DNA of 64,000 nt from the NCBI RefSeq assembly GCF_002355595.1, contig NZ_AP017422.1, positions 2,356,001 to 2,420,000 on the forward strand, written 5' to 3'. Shown here one piece after another: positions 52,867-60,864 of the stretch. Made by a program: the position numbers and the translations under genes. Each line of letters starts with the position of its first letter. The stretch's first letter is position 1. Under the pieces are notes generated by a model. That model did no database searches. It had not been told where the DNA came from and worked only from the letters and a program-made list of their open reading frames with translations. This stretch comes from Filimonas lacunae. Its GTDB lineage: Bacteria; Bacteroidota; Bacteroidia; Chitinophagales; Chitinophagaceae.

Positions 52867-55290
52867 ATGAAGACTTTTGTATTATTGATTTTTGCTTTAC
52901 TGTCTGTGGCGCCAGGGAAGGGGCAGGCATTGCAAACGGGATCTATTACGGGAACAGTTGCCGGAAGTGGCAAAGGGGTGTTTGGCGCTACGGTTGCATT
53001 GCGAAGGAATGCGGATAAAACAACCGTGAAATTTGCAGTTACGGATAGTGTGGGTGCATTTGAATTTACAGGTATTGCGTATGGCTGGTATGTGGTATCT
53101 GTTACGGCTGTGGGATTTGAGAGGCGTGTGTCTGACTCTATAGGCTTACAGGCACCGGCCATTACCATAGCTGCTATTACACTTGAGGCAGAGGCTACGA
53201 ATCTGGAGCAGGTGACCGTGAGTACGGTGAAGCCGCTTATTGAACAGAAGATTGATCGCACAATTGTGAATGTGGCCAATTCTGTTACCATGTCGGGCAA
53301 TAATGGCGCGGAAGTGCTTGCTCAATTACCTGGGGTAGCTATCAGCGCCGGTGGTAAAATTACTGTAAAAGGTAAGGAGGGGGCTGTAGTGCTTATTAAT
53401 GGCAGGTTAACTTATTTAACGGGTGGCGATCTGTCTAATTACCTGAAGGGCATGCAGGCCAGCCAGATTGAAAAAATTGAGATTATCAGTAATCCTTCTG
53501 TAAAGTATGATGCAGCAGGAAGCGGGGTGATTAATATTATTACTAAAACGGAAACCAGGAGAGGCTGGAATGCATCGCTGTCAACTGCTTACAGGCAGGG
53601 CGTGTATGCCAGTACAACCAATAGTCTGGCGGTGAATTACCGGACAGAGAAAGTGAATGCGGGTTTAACAATGGGATATCAGTTGTTAAACGGATTCCAG
53701 GATTACTATGTATTACGCAATCAGCGGGACGGAGCAGATAATGCTATTCAAAGCATTTTTGATCAGCATAGTTACCAGAAAACTACGAATAAGAGTGCTA
53801 ATGCACGACTGAATATAGATTACTACATGAACGCCAAAACCGTATTAGGGTTAGGTGTTTCCTACTACGATAATCCTACTCATTCTACCGGTAATAATAA
53901 TACAGTATTGAAACTGCCTGATGGTACGGTGCAGCAGCGTGTACTTGCTTCCACTTCTGCCAATGGTAGCTGGCGTAATCCTGCTTACAATGTTAACCTG
54001 AAGCACGCATTAAATGCAAAAGGGCAGAATATTGAGTTTGATGGTAATTACATCAGATATACCACTAACGATCAACAGTCGTTTGATAATTATTTTTATC
54101 AGCAGTTAGAGGAAAAACCTGATACAGCTGAACTGTTCAGGGCAAGGTTGCCGCGTACTATTAAGATTGCAACAGGGAAAGTAGATTATGTGTTGCCATT
54201 GGGCGCGCACGACAAATTGGAAGCGGGTGTTAAGGGGAGTGATGTGCGTACAGATAATAATGCCATGTATTTTAATGAAGTGGCTTCGCATCTTGTGGCG
54301 GACAGTGCTGCCAGTAACCACTTTTTGTATAAAGAGCGCGTGTTGGCTTCTTACCTCAATTATAAAAAGCAATTGGGTAAAATGGGTGTGCAGGCCGGTG
54401 TGCGTGTGGAAAATACCGCTTCTAAAGGCTCCCTGCTAACTACAGGTGAAGTAAACAAGAGAAATTATACACAGTGGTTTCCTTCTGTAGGGCTGGAATA
54501 TAAGATGAATGAATCTCATACATTGGGTGTTAGTTACAGCAGACGTATTGAACGGCCGGAGTATCAAAGTTTAAATCCGTTCAGATATTATGTAGATAAA
54601 TACACTTTTGAAGAGGGGAATTCTTTTCTGCTGCCGCAAACTGCTGATAATATAGAGCTTAATTATCTGCTGATGGGCGGGCTTTTGTCTGCCACAGCTT
54701 CTTATAGTCGTACGAATAATCCTATTCAAAGCGTAGTGCTTCAAAATCCTGAGAAAAACGAAACTTATTTAAAGCCTCAAAACCTGGATAAAAGGGAGGT
54801 GATGGGGATTCAGCTGAGCTCCGTAGTTCCCTTATCGGAAAAGCTTACTTCTACCTGGAATATTTTACTGAATAATACCCGTATTACCGGTGTTATAAAC
54901 GAGCTGCCTTATACTCTGGAGCAGTTCCAGTTTTATGGCTCAGTGCTTAACCAATGGAAGTTTGCCGAAGGGTGGTCGGCTGAATTATATGGATTGTATA
55001 GTTCTTCCAGTATAGAAGACGCCTTTGTTCGCAGGCCATATGGTACTATCAGCGCGGGTGTTTCTAAAACGATTCTGAATAAAAAAGGGTCGGTTCGTTT
55101 AAGTGGGGCGGATGTTTTTTACTGGAACAAACTGGTGGCTTATAGCCGCTATCAGCACGTAGATGCTTTTCTGGACAATCGTTTTCAAACCAGGACTATT
55201 CGTCTGGCTTTTACTTACCGTATCAATAGTCCCGCCAAAGTCGCTGCTAAAACCTTGCCGGAAGAAACTGACCGGGTGCGGATGAAGTAA
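52867..55290 (+). CDS. TonB-dependent receptor family outer-membrane beta-barrel
   Basis: 807 residues. A signal peptide is followed by a CarboxypepD_reg-like beta-sandwich (GSITGTVAGSGKGVFGATVAL ... YVVSVTAVGFERR). Next comes a plug-like domain (GNNGAEVLAQLPGV, KEGAVVLINGR, QIEKIEIISNP, GSGVINIITK), and then a long barrel ending in FTYRINSP. This is the Bacteroidota outer-membrane beta-barrel group related to TonB-dependent receptors. It lies 24 bp after the exporter, so it may take part in crossing the outer membrane, in re-uptake, or in self-protection. These roles are inferred from position only. Confidence 0.85.
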   Translation: MKTFVLLIFALLSVAPGKGQALQTGSITGTVAGSGKGVFGATVALRRNADKTTVKFAVTDSVGAFEFTGIAYGWYVVSVTAVGFERRVSDSIGLQAPAITIAAITLEAEATNLEQVTVSTVKPLIEQKIDRTIVNVANSVTMSGNNGAEVLAQLPGVAISAGGKITVKGKEGAVVLINGRLTYLTGGDLSNYLKGMQASQIEKIEIISNPSVKYDAAGSGVINIITKTETRRGWNASLSTAYRQGVYASTTNSLAVNYRTEKVNAGLTMGYQLLNGFQDYYVLRNQRDGADNAIQSIFDQHSYQKTTNKSANARLNIDYYMNAKTVLGLGVSYYDNPTHSTGNNNTVLKLPDGTVQQRVLASTSANGSWRNPAYNVNLKHALNAKGQNIEFDGNYIRYTTNDQQSFDNYFYQQLEEKPDTAELFRARLPRTIKIATGKVDYVLPLGAHDKLEAGVKGSDVRTDNNAMYFNEVASHLVADSAASNHFLYKERVLASYLNYKKQLGKMGVQAGVRVENTASKGSLLTTGEVNKRNYTQWFPSVGLEYKMNESHTLGVSYSRRIERPEYQSLNPFRYYVDKYTFEEGNSFLLPQTADNIELNYLLMGGLLSATASYSRTNNPIQSVVLQNPEKNETYLKPQNLDKREVMGIQLSSVVPLSEKLTSTWNILLNNTRITGVINELPYTLEQFQFYGSVLNQWKFAEGWSAELYGLYSSSSIEDAFVRRPYGTISAGVSKTILNKKGSVRLSGADVFYWNKLVAYSRYQHVDAFLDNRFQTRTIRLAFTYRINSPAKVAAKTLPEETDRVRMK

Positions 55291-55324
55291 TAGTTCATTC
55301 TTTATTCATTTATAAATAAAATTT

Positions 55325-55819
55325 ATGCGTATTAAACAAATGATTTCTGCAGGTTTATTTTCTGTGTTTTTATTGAGCGCTCAATTTTCTTTTGCTCAGT
55401 TAAAGGGTGTAGTAACGGATGATGCGAATGTGCTTACTCCTGCTACTGAAACAACTTTGCTTCAGCAATTGCAGAAGGAAGAGAAGGAGTCGGGTAACAA
55501 GATTTATGTATATACTGTAAAGGTGTATAATCAGAAGGATATAGACAATCTGCTTGCAGGGGCTGCCAAAACGGTTGTGGCTTCTAAAAGTGGCAAGAAG
55601 AGCGGTGCTATACTGCTGGTAGTATCTCCTGAAAGCAGGAAGATTAAGATTATAGCCAGTGAAGGATTGGAAGACAGGCTGAATAATGAAATGTGTACGC
55701 AGCTGATTAAATCGGAGATAGTGCCTCCTGTTAAAAAAGGAGATTATGATACGGGTGTTAAGGCAGGTGTGGCAGCTTTGCAAAAAGCCCTGAAGGGTGC
55801 ATATGTAAGCAGGGATTAA
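55325..55819 (+). CDS. Small secreted TPM-domain protein
   Basis: 164 residues with a signal peptide (LFSVFLLSAQFSFAQ) followed by one TPM (TLP18.3/Psb32/MOLO-1) domain. Recognisable parts are VVTDDANVLTPATETTLLQQL, KIYVYTVKVYN, SGAILLVVSPESRKIKI and GLEDRLNN. Unlike many TPM proteins it has no C-terminal transmembrane anchor or Gly-rich tail. Family members bind or hydrolyse phosphate esters or assist membrane-protein repair. The gene is 34 bp after the barrel gene and 18 bp before the prenyl-synthase-like gene, inside the NRPS operon. Its role there is unknown. Confidence 0.75.
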   Translation: MRIKQMISAGLFSVFLLSAQFSFAQLKGVVTDDANVLTPATETTLLQQLQKEEKESGNKIYVYTVKVYNQKDIDNLLAGAAKTVVASKSGKKSGAILLVVSPESRKIKIIASEGLEDRLNNEMCTQLIKSEIVPPVKKGDYDTGVKAGVAALQKALKGAYVSRD

Positions 55820-55837
55820 CCTTTTAATAGCCTGTGA

Positions 55838-57778
55838 ATGATACAAACCTATAAAACATTAATAGAGTCGTTGTCGTTTGATGCGGCCACTGAACAGGAA
55901 CTGTTGAAAGAGCAGGTGTTGCAGGAGCATTATTTTTACCTGCACCTTGTGCTGTATTTGTCTCCGGCCTATCCTTCTGTGCCGGAGCCTGTTAAGAAAA
56001 AATTGGGAGCGGCGGTTTACTTGTATTTCAGGTTTGCACTTGCCTGTGATAAAATGATTGACCAGGAGAAAAGCACCAATTCTGGTATTCAGCAATTTTT
56101 TGTTCAGATTCGGTTGCTAGAGGCGGCTGTCAGAGAGTTGTCTGCATTGTTTCCATCAGGACATGTGTTCTGGCAATACTTTGAAAAAAGCAGGACAGAA
56201 TATATCCGGACCATGCTGGTTGAAAAGAAACTGGCTGGTGAAGGAGGATATATTACTGTGGAGCAATTTGAAAAGCTGGCGGCCGGAAAATCTGCTTTGT
56301 GTTATGCGGTTCCCATTGCTATCAGCCTGTTACAGGATACGGCAGAGATGGCTACCGATTCGCTGCAGCGATGCCTGGAATATTTGCACATAGGTTTTCA
56401 GTATATGGATGACATAGATGATTTTTTGAAAGACGTAAAAAGTGGTCAGCCTAACATTGCCGACAGTCTTCTGAGGAAGAAACTGGAAGAGGAGGGGGTA
56501 TCGGGAACGCTGGCAGAGGAAGAGCGTTATAAGTTGATGTTTCTTTCGGGAGTAGCTACCGCATGCCTGCAAAATGCCATTACGTGGTTTGAGAAAAGCA
56601 GAGCGGAAATAGCTTCTTTTTCATTGGCAAAACTGGATGGTTTTATTACAGGCTTTGTGAAAAAATGCCTGGACCAGCTAAGGGCTATTGAGTTGTTGAT
56701 TGAAAAAGCCAGGGTTAAGGCCAGCTGTAGCAAAGAGCAGGTAGCTGGTGGCGCCTATGCCGGCGCAGAGGCTATTAGAAGCGCTATTGAAAAGGGCAGG
56801 GCTTTCCTGGCTGCTGCTATGCAGGGAGATGGCAGTTGGACTGACTTTTTAACCAATGCGGGTCTGGGGCGCAACTGGATAACGGCATATGTGGCTATGA
56901 ACCTGGCTGAAGCAGGTGAGGTTGCTGTTATTCCTGATAAGGCGGCAGAACTATTAAACAGTTCGCATTTCAAAGGGGCTTTTAATGACCAGATTAAGGA
57001 AGATGGCGATTCTCTTAATTTTCTGGTTGGTTACCTGAATAGTAGTAAAGGAACTGTAAGCAATAATTTATGGCAGGACTGGCGTTCGTTTTGCAATGAT
57101 GCAGGTGGCTGGCGTACTTATCAGGATGCCGATGTATTGAAGCGGATATTGGGCCTGGAAGATGTGGCTGATGTCAGCGGATGGTTATCGGCTAAATCGT
57201 GTGTAAGTGCTGCAGCGTTATATGTATTAGCTAAGCAGGATGGCGACAGTGTTTTATATCATCGTACCGCAGGCTTTCTTATGAATGAACAAATGCCGGA
57301 AGGTTACTGGAAATCGTACTGGTGGTCGAGCCCGGTTTATGCTACCGCTTTTGCTTTACAGGCTTTGTCTGTTTCGCGGACTTATCAACAGGCTTGTGCC
57401 AAAGCTGCGGACTGGTTAAAGTCGCAACAGGCTGCCAATGGAGCATGGAGCAGTGATATAGTAGTGGAAGAAAGTCCATTGTATACTGCTATGGCTATGA
57501 AGGCCCTGCTTTGTTATAATACTTCCCTTTACGATAACTCTATCCGGCAGGCGTGTAAATGGTTGCTGGATAATCAAACTACTGATGGCAGTTGGCAGAG
57601 TTCTTTTGCCTTGTTGGTGCCTGCACCGGATTTTCATGAATCTGAAGCGGTGCAGCAATGGAGCCGGGGTTCGTTTGGTGTAAATATTATTGTAGAGGAT
57701 CATTATCGGGTGTTTTCCACTGCTACGATTGTGAATGCGCTGGAATGCTTACTGGAAAAGAAAATACAGTTAAACTGA
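55838..57778 (+). CDS. Fusion of isoprenyl-diphosphate-synthase-like domain and terpene-cyclase/prenyltransferase barrel
   Basis: 646 residues, no signal peptide. Residues about 20-295 look like an all-helical isoprenyl-diphosphate-synthase fold. FQYMDDIDDF (DDxxD at D191-D195), followed by SGQPNIADSLL, matches the second aspartate-rich motif; the first motif is reduced to DKMID (D71-D75). Residues about 310-640 contain squalene-cyclase-type QW repeats: QGDGSW (about 329), QMPEGYW (485), QQAANGAW (530) and NQTTDGSW (580). I see no DxDD class II catalytic motif in the barrel. The single retained DDxxD recalls ComQ-like peptide prenyltransferases; the barrel recalls terpene cyclases and protein prenyltransferase beta subunits. 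Possible roles: prenylation of the peptide encoded next, tailoring of the lipopeptide, or terpene formation. Last large gene of the operon. Confidence 0.75.
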   Translation: MIQTYKTLIESLSFDAATEQELLKEQVLQEHYFYLHLVLYLSPAYPSVPEPVKKKLGAAVYLYFRFALACDKMIDQEKSTNSGIQQFFVQIRLLEAAVRELSALFPSGHVFWQYFEKSRTEYIRTMLVEKKLAGEGGYITVEQFEKLAAGKSALCYAVPIAISLLQDTAEMATDSLQRCLEYLHIGFQYMDDIDDFLKDVKSGQPNIADSLLRKKLEEEGVSGTLAEEERYKLMFLSGVATACLQNAITWFEKSRAEIASFSLAKLDGFITGFVKKCLDQLRAIELLIEKARVKASCSKEQVAGGAYAGAEAIRSAIEKGRAFLAAAMQGDGSWTDFLTNAGLGRNWITAYVAMNLAEAGEVAVIPDKAAELLNSSHFKGAFNDQIKEDGDSLNFLVGYLNSSKGTVSNNLWQDWRSFCNDAGGWRTYQDADVLKRILGLEDVADVSGWLSAKSCVSAAALYVLAKQDGDSVLYHRTAGFLMNEQMPEGYWKSYWWSSPVYATAFALQALSVSRTYQQACAKAADWLKSQQAANGAWSSDIVVEESPLYTAMAMKALLCYNTSLYDNSIRQACKWLLDNQTTDGSWQSSFALLVPAPDFHESEAVQQWSRGSFGVNIIVEDHYRVFSTATIVNALECLLEKKIQLN

Positions 57779-57892
57779 TCATTACATCATAAAGAGGCTA
57801 GCAATTCTGGTTTGAGGCAATGGGCAGGTTCAGGCCGGAATTAAAATCAATTGCCCTTATTAATTTATTCTTTAACAAAAAAATGAAAACAC

Positions 57893-58015
57893 ATGATGAC
57901 AGCTTCAACCATTAAAGCAGAACAGACTTTAAGCCTGACTACACTGGCTGAATTTTTTGACATTTCTGACCTGCAAAAGAAAGCAGAGTTCTACACATGG
58001 GATTATGATTTTTAG
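57893..58015 (+). CDS. 40-residue mini-gene, candidate Trp-modified peptide precursor
   Basis: Starting at the ATG at 57893 (a second ATG follows at once), the frame encodes 40 residues and stops at TAG 58013-58015. The N-terminal part is leader-like (LSLTTLAEFFDISDL), then a charged KKAE, and the end is highly aromatic: FYTWDYDF. The only Trp is residue 36, five from the C-terminus. The gene lies 114 bp after the prenyl-synthase-like gene and is closed by a strong terminator 27 bp downstream, which argues that it is real. Another ATG at 57883 in a different frame has the better A-rich upstream context but gives only ten codons. I know no family for it. ComX-like precursor is a hypothesis; a regulatory leader peptide for the thioesterase is the main alternative. 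Confidence 0.6.
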   Translation: MMTASTIKAEQTLSLTTLAEFFDISDLQKKAEFYTWDYDF

Positions 58016-58042
58016 TTTCTGCTGTTTAATTCTCTGAATTGA

Positions 58043-58070
58043 GGGCTGGTTATTATGCCAGCCCTTTTTT
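58043..58070 (+). terminator. Rho-independent terminator of the NRPS operon / mini-gene
   Basis: GGGCTGG (58043-58049) and CCAGCCC (58058-58064) form a 7-bp GC-rich stem with an 8-nt loop, followed directly by six T. It lies between the mini-gene and the thioesterase gene. Some read-through, or a separate promoter, would be needed to express the thioesterase. Confidence 0.85.
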
Positions 58071-58081
58071 AAACAAAAGCT

Positions 58082-58792
58082 ATGATTAAACCACAATTAT
58101 TTTTATTGCATTTTGCCGGTGGCAACTGTTATTCTTACTTGCCTTTATCTGCGCTGCTGAAAGAGTTTGATGTAGTGTCTTTGGAATTGCCAGGCCGTGG
58201 GCAAAGACTGGATGAGCCTTTGCTAAAAGATTATGATCTGGCTGTACAGGATATATTCCATCAGATAACTTCAAAGCTTTCGGGTGCAAGGTTTATGCTG
58301 TATGGGCATAGTATGGGTGCCTACCTGGCTTTAAGTGTGTGTGCCATGCTCGAAGATGCAGGTAAATATCCTGCTTACCTGGTAGTGAGCGGTAATGCCG
58401 GGCCTGGACTGCGTGAAAAAAGAAATACTTATTTGCTGGAACATCGTTTGTTCTGGAAAGAAGTGCAGTCGTTAGGAGGCATAGCTGATGAATTGCTTGC
58501 GAGTATGGAATGGGTAGCATTATTTGAGCCTGTATTGAGGGCTGATTATGAAATTGTAGAAAGAGAGGATATGGATACTTCTACCCTGGTGCAAGCGCCT
58601 ATTTACGCACTGATGGGGGATAAGGAAGAGCAAGTTGAGGCTATTGGTAACTGGGGCAGGTATACTGCTTCGGCTTTTGAGTGGGTCATTCTGAAGGGAG
58701 ATCATTTTTTTATTTTTAGCCAGGCTGCTGCATTAACTAATGCTATTAAAAAATGTTATGCAACAGTAACCGTTACTGTAATTCCATCTTGA
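58082..58792 (+). CDS. Type II thioesterase of NRPS clusters
   Basis: 236-residue alpha/beta hydrolase of the GrsT/SrfA-D group. FAGGN near the N-terminus forms the oxyanion region, LELPGRGQR is typical, GHSMG holds the nucleophile S77, and GDHFF carries the catalytic His. Such enzymes remove wrongly primed or stalled acyl groups from carrier domains. It begins 12 bp after the operon terminator and its 3' end overlaps the convergent PPTase gene by 20 bp. Confidence 0.9.
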   Translation: MIKPQLFLLHFAGGNCYSYLPLSALLKEFDVVSLELPGRGQRLDEPLLKDYDLAVQDIFHQITSKLSGARFMLYGHSMGAYLALSVCAMLEDAGKYPAYLVVSGNAGPGLREKRNTYLLEHRLFWKEVQSLGGIADELLASMEWVALFEPVLRADYEIVEREDMDTSTLVQAPIYALMGDKEEQVEAIGNWGRYTASAFEWVILKGDHFFIFSQAAALTNAIKKCYATVTVTVIPS

Positions 58793-59414
58793 TAAACTCA
58801 ACGTGCGTGCATTCGAAGCTGTTGGCTATGTGTCCTATGTAGCCTGGGAAAAAGTGGATAGGCGCAAGATGCCAGTTGTTGTTATCAAAGCTAACTTTCG
58901 GATGGATGACTGATAGCTGGGATAAATGATCTGTTAAACCTCTGCCATCTGCTTTTAATACTGCTTCCTTTTTTGTCCAGTACTCATAGAATGTATGCAG
59001 GGGAGTGGCTGCCTGTTGAATTTGTTGCCATTCCTGTATGGTAAACTGATTTTTAAAGTCGTTAATATCCAAATCTTTGCATTGCTCTATGTCTACGCCA
59101 ACCGGACCTTGTTGGCCAACTGCACATATTACCAGGTTGCCGGAATGTGAGATGTTAAAAGGATAGAAGCCTTGAATGGTGGGTTTTTGGTATTTATTAT
59201 AGCTGATATTGTGTAAGGTGAAAGTGCCTGATGCAGCCTGTAGTGCCTGTAGCAACAGGTGTTTTCCTAATACATAAGCGTGTGCGCTTTCCCATTTTTT
59301 ATACCTGGTTGCCTGTTGCTGCATTTCTGGTGGAAGCGCCAGTTGCAAGGCTGTAAATTGATGGGAAGGTAAAGGTTGATAGAAGTAGCTATAATATATG
59401 GTGAAAGATGTCAT
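58773..59414 (-). CDS. Sfp-type 4'-phosphopantetheinyl transferase
   Basis: Starting at 59414 (MTSFTIYYS) gives 213 residues; the frame stays open to 59516, but the extra 34 residues look non-conserved. Sfp-type motifs are present: KYQKPTI with FNISHSGNLV, the Mg-binding GVDIEQ and WTKKEAVLKADGRGL. It transfers phosphopantetheine from CoA to the serine of carrier domains. The eleven elongating modules plus loading carrier here (13 carriers) need such an enzyme. Placement at the end of the cluster, convergent with the thioesterase, suggests it serves this pathway. Confidence 0.92.
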   Translation of the reverse strand: MTSFTIYYSYFYQPLPSHQFTALQLALPPEMQQQATRYKKWESAHAYVLGKHLLLQALQAASGTFTLHNISYNKYQKPTIQGFYPFNISHSGNLVICAVGQQGPVGVDIEQCKDLDINDFKNQFTIQEWQQIQQAATPLHTFYEYWTKKEAVLKADGRGLTDHLSQLSVIHPKVSFDNNNWHLAPIHFFPGYIGHIANSFECTHVEFIKMELQ

Positions 59415-59874
59415 CTTTTCAAAGGTTTGGAGTAAAGGTATTTTTGGTTTGAATATAAAAATTTTGTCTGTTGCAAGGTGTCTGAAGTTGTTGCTGAAAG
59501 CAGCAGGTGTTGCCATGTATTTTGGGGGGTATTGGTGACTGTTACCAGTGTGTCGGGATACTCATAAAAGTGCGGCCTTTTTCATCTTTAGCCCATATCC
59601 AGCCGTGTGTAAACAATAAGAGGAGGTTGGAGGAACAGAACCGGCGTTTGAGTGGTAAGATGAATGAATGTGAACAGGTTAGATGGAAAAGCAATAGTAT
59701 ATGTGGGGATTTGGGATGTTGCATGTTTTTTTTAGGCTGTTTTAGGTGTCTAATTTAAGTAATTACGGAGGTTTTTCTATTTTTACAGTAGCAAATGTAC
59801 CGGGTCAGAAAAAAAACTTAAACGATTCTTGGTTAATATGTTGGAGATCATTACTTTTGCCACCCTTACAACAA
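59415..59874. other. Intergenic region, nothing recognised
   Basis: 460 bp between the PPTase start and tRNA-Arg. It is AT-rich, with short open frames on both strands that show no family features. The PPTase promoter must lie in its left part, but I could not assign one. No repeat or RNA structure stood out. Confidence 0.5.
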
Positions 59875-59948
59875 GTCTTGGTAGCTCAGCTGGATAGAGC
59901 AACTGCCTTCTAAGCAGTAGGTCATTGGTTCGAATCCAATCCGGGACA
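59875..59948 (+). tRNA. tRNA-Arg (anticodon TCT)
   Basis: A 74-nt cloverleaf can be drawn: acceptor GTCTTGG with CCGGGAC, D arm GCTC/GAGC, anticodon stem ACTGC/GCAGT around loop CTTCTAA (anticodon TCT), and T arm ATTGG-TTCGAAT-CCAAT. The discriminator base is A and CCA is not encoded. Confidence 0.95.
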
Positions 59949-59955
59949 CTGAATT

Positions 59956-59991
59956 GGACAAGTCGCAAATTTCGCTGGCTTGTCCTTTTTT
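59956..59991 (+). terminator. Terminator after tRNA-Arg
   Basis: GGACAAG (59956-59962) pairs with CTTGTCC (59979-59985), followed by a run of six T. It starts 8 bp after the tRNA end and suits termination of the tRNA transcript. Confidence 0.8.
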
Positions 59992-60016
59992 ATTTTTGCT
60001 AAAACCCGCTCCCAGA

Positions 60017-60400
60017 CTATATATACTTGTGCAGCTTCATTGATTTTTGTGGTTCGAAATCTGCCGGATCGATTTGTTTAGAGGAAAGCCTCTCTCGGAT
60101 ATAAGAAATCTTTTCTTCTAATTCTTTTATTTGCTTAATAAGAGTTGTCTTTTCATCCTGTGAATTGCTTGTTTGCTCGTGCCAGTTTTCTAATAGCAAT
60201 ATTTATAAAATCTCACGAAATTCAGGACATGGAGTAAATTGTTTGAGTTCGTATAAAAACGCATAGTTTACTGTTTCGGCAGAAAAGCGTCAGGAGCAGC
60301 CATCAAAGCAGTGGTAGTAAGAATAATACTTGGATTTGCCTTTTGAAGCGGGCATCACCTGTATCCATTTGTCAGGGCTTTTTTCCAGGATAAATATTAA
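60017..60400 (-). pseudogene. Remnant of a large serine recombinase (zinc ribbon and coiled coil)
   Basis: In one minus-strand frame, read from about 60400 down, the translation shows a recombinase zinc-ribbon segment (ASKGKSKYYSYYHC), then RFSAETVNYAFLYELKQ, and a C-terminal coiled coil (KQIKELEEKISYIRERL). The frame is broken by TGA at 60290-60292 and TAA at 60203-60205, and the catalytic N-terminal domain is missing. Only the last 60 codons form an open frame. It sits about 70 bp from the tRNA-Arg 3' end, so it may be the scar of an element that once integrated here. Confidence 0.7.
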
Positions 60401-60437
60401 AACATTGGTAAGGATATTGTTGGCGTTGGGGCCGGCT

Positions 60438-60788
60438 TTAGATGTTGTATTTCGTGGCCCATTCTACCATGGCTATAAATACCGGACGAAGATCGTTTCC
60501 GCTTACGCTAAGGCTATATTCTACGTGCTGGGGTTTGTTTTCTATTACTGTACGTATGATTATGCCATCTGCCTCAAGCTCTTTCAGTGTCTGGAACAGC
60601 ATTTTTTCAGAGATGGCGGGTATTGCTCTTTTTAATTCTCCATATCGTTTAATGCCACCAGTGAGTTGATAAAAAACCAATGGTTTCCATCTGCCCCCCA
60701 TTTTGAAAAGGGTGAATGTTACGGGGCACTTAGTAACAATAATTCTTTGATTATGCTGATTGCTGGAGCTGTCTTTAATGGTCGTCAT
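60438..60788 (-). CDS. HxlR-family transcriptional regulator
   Basis: 116 residues when started at the ATG at 60788; the open frame extends further upstream, but that part overlaps the divergent oxidoreductase gene and is not HxlR-like. The winged-helix features are clear: CPVTFTLFKMGGRWKPLVFYQL, RYGELKRAIPAISEKMLFQTL and LEADGIIIRTV. The Cys preceding the first helix matches the redox or electrophile-sensing Cys of many HxlR/YodB proteins. It is divergent from the oxidoreductase at 60865, which it probably controls. Confidence 0.9.
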   Translation of the reverse strand: MTTIKDSSSNQHNQRIIVTKCPVTFTLFKMGGRWKPLVFYQLTGGIKRYGELKRAIPAISEKMLFQTLKELEADGIIIRTVIENKPQHVEYSLSVSGNDLRPVFIAMVEWATKYNI

Positions 60789-60811
60789 ACTACATACTTT
60801 AGGGTAGGTAC

Positions 60812-60842
60812 TTGTTACACAACAATTGCAAAAATAGCTTTG
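60812..60842 (+). promoter_or_regulatory. Putative promoter of the oxidoreductase gene
   Basis: An exact TAGCTTTG (-7 consensus TAnnTTTG) lies at 60835-60842, with a TTG core at 60812-60814, 20 bp upstream. It sits in the 76-bp gap shared with the HxlR gene, where the regulator's operator is also expected. Confidence 0.5.
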
Positions 60843-60864
60843 CCTATGAAATAAAGAAGATAAA

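Noticed and set aside
59507-59758. 83-codon plus-strand frame upstream of tRNA-Arg
   Set aside because: Cys/Arg-rich, no family features, overlaps the upstream extension of the PPTase frame; judged intergenic.
59783-59968. 61-codon minus-strand frame with IRTNDLLLRRQLLYPAELP
   Set aside because: It lies antisense to tRNA-Arg; this translated pattern is a familiar false protein arising from tRNA complements.
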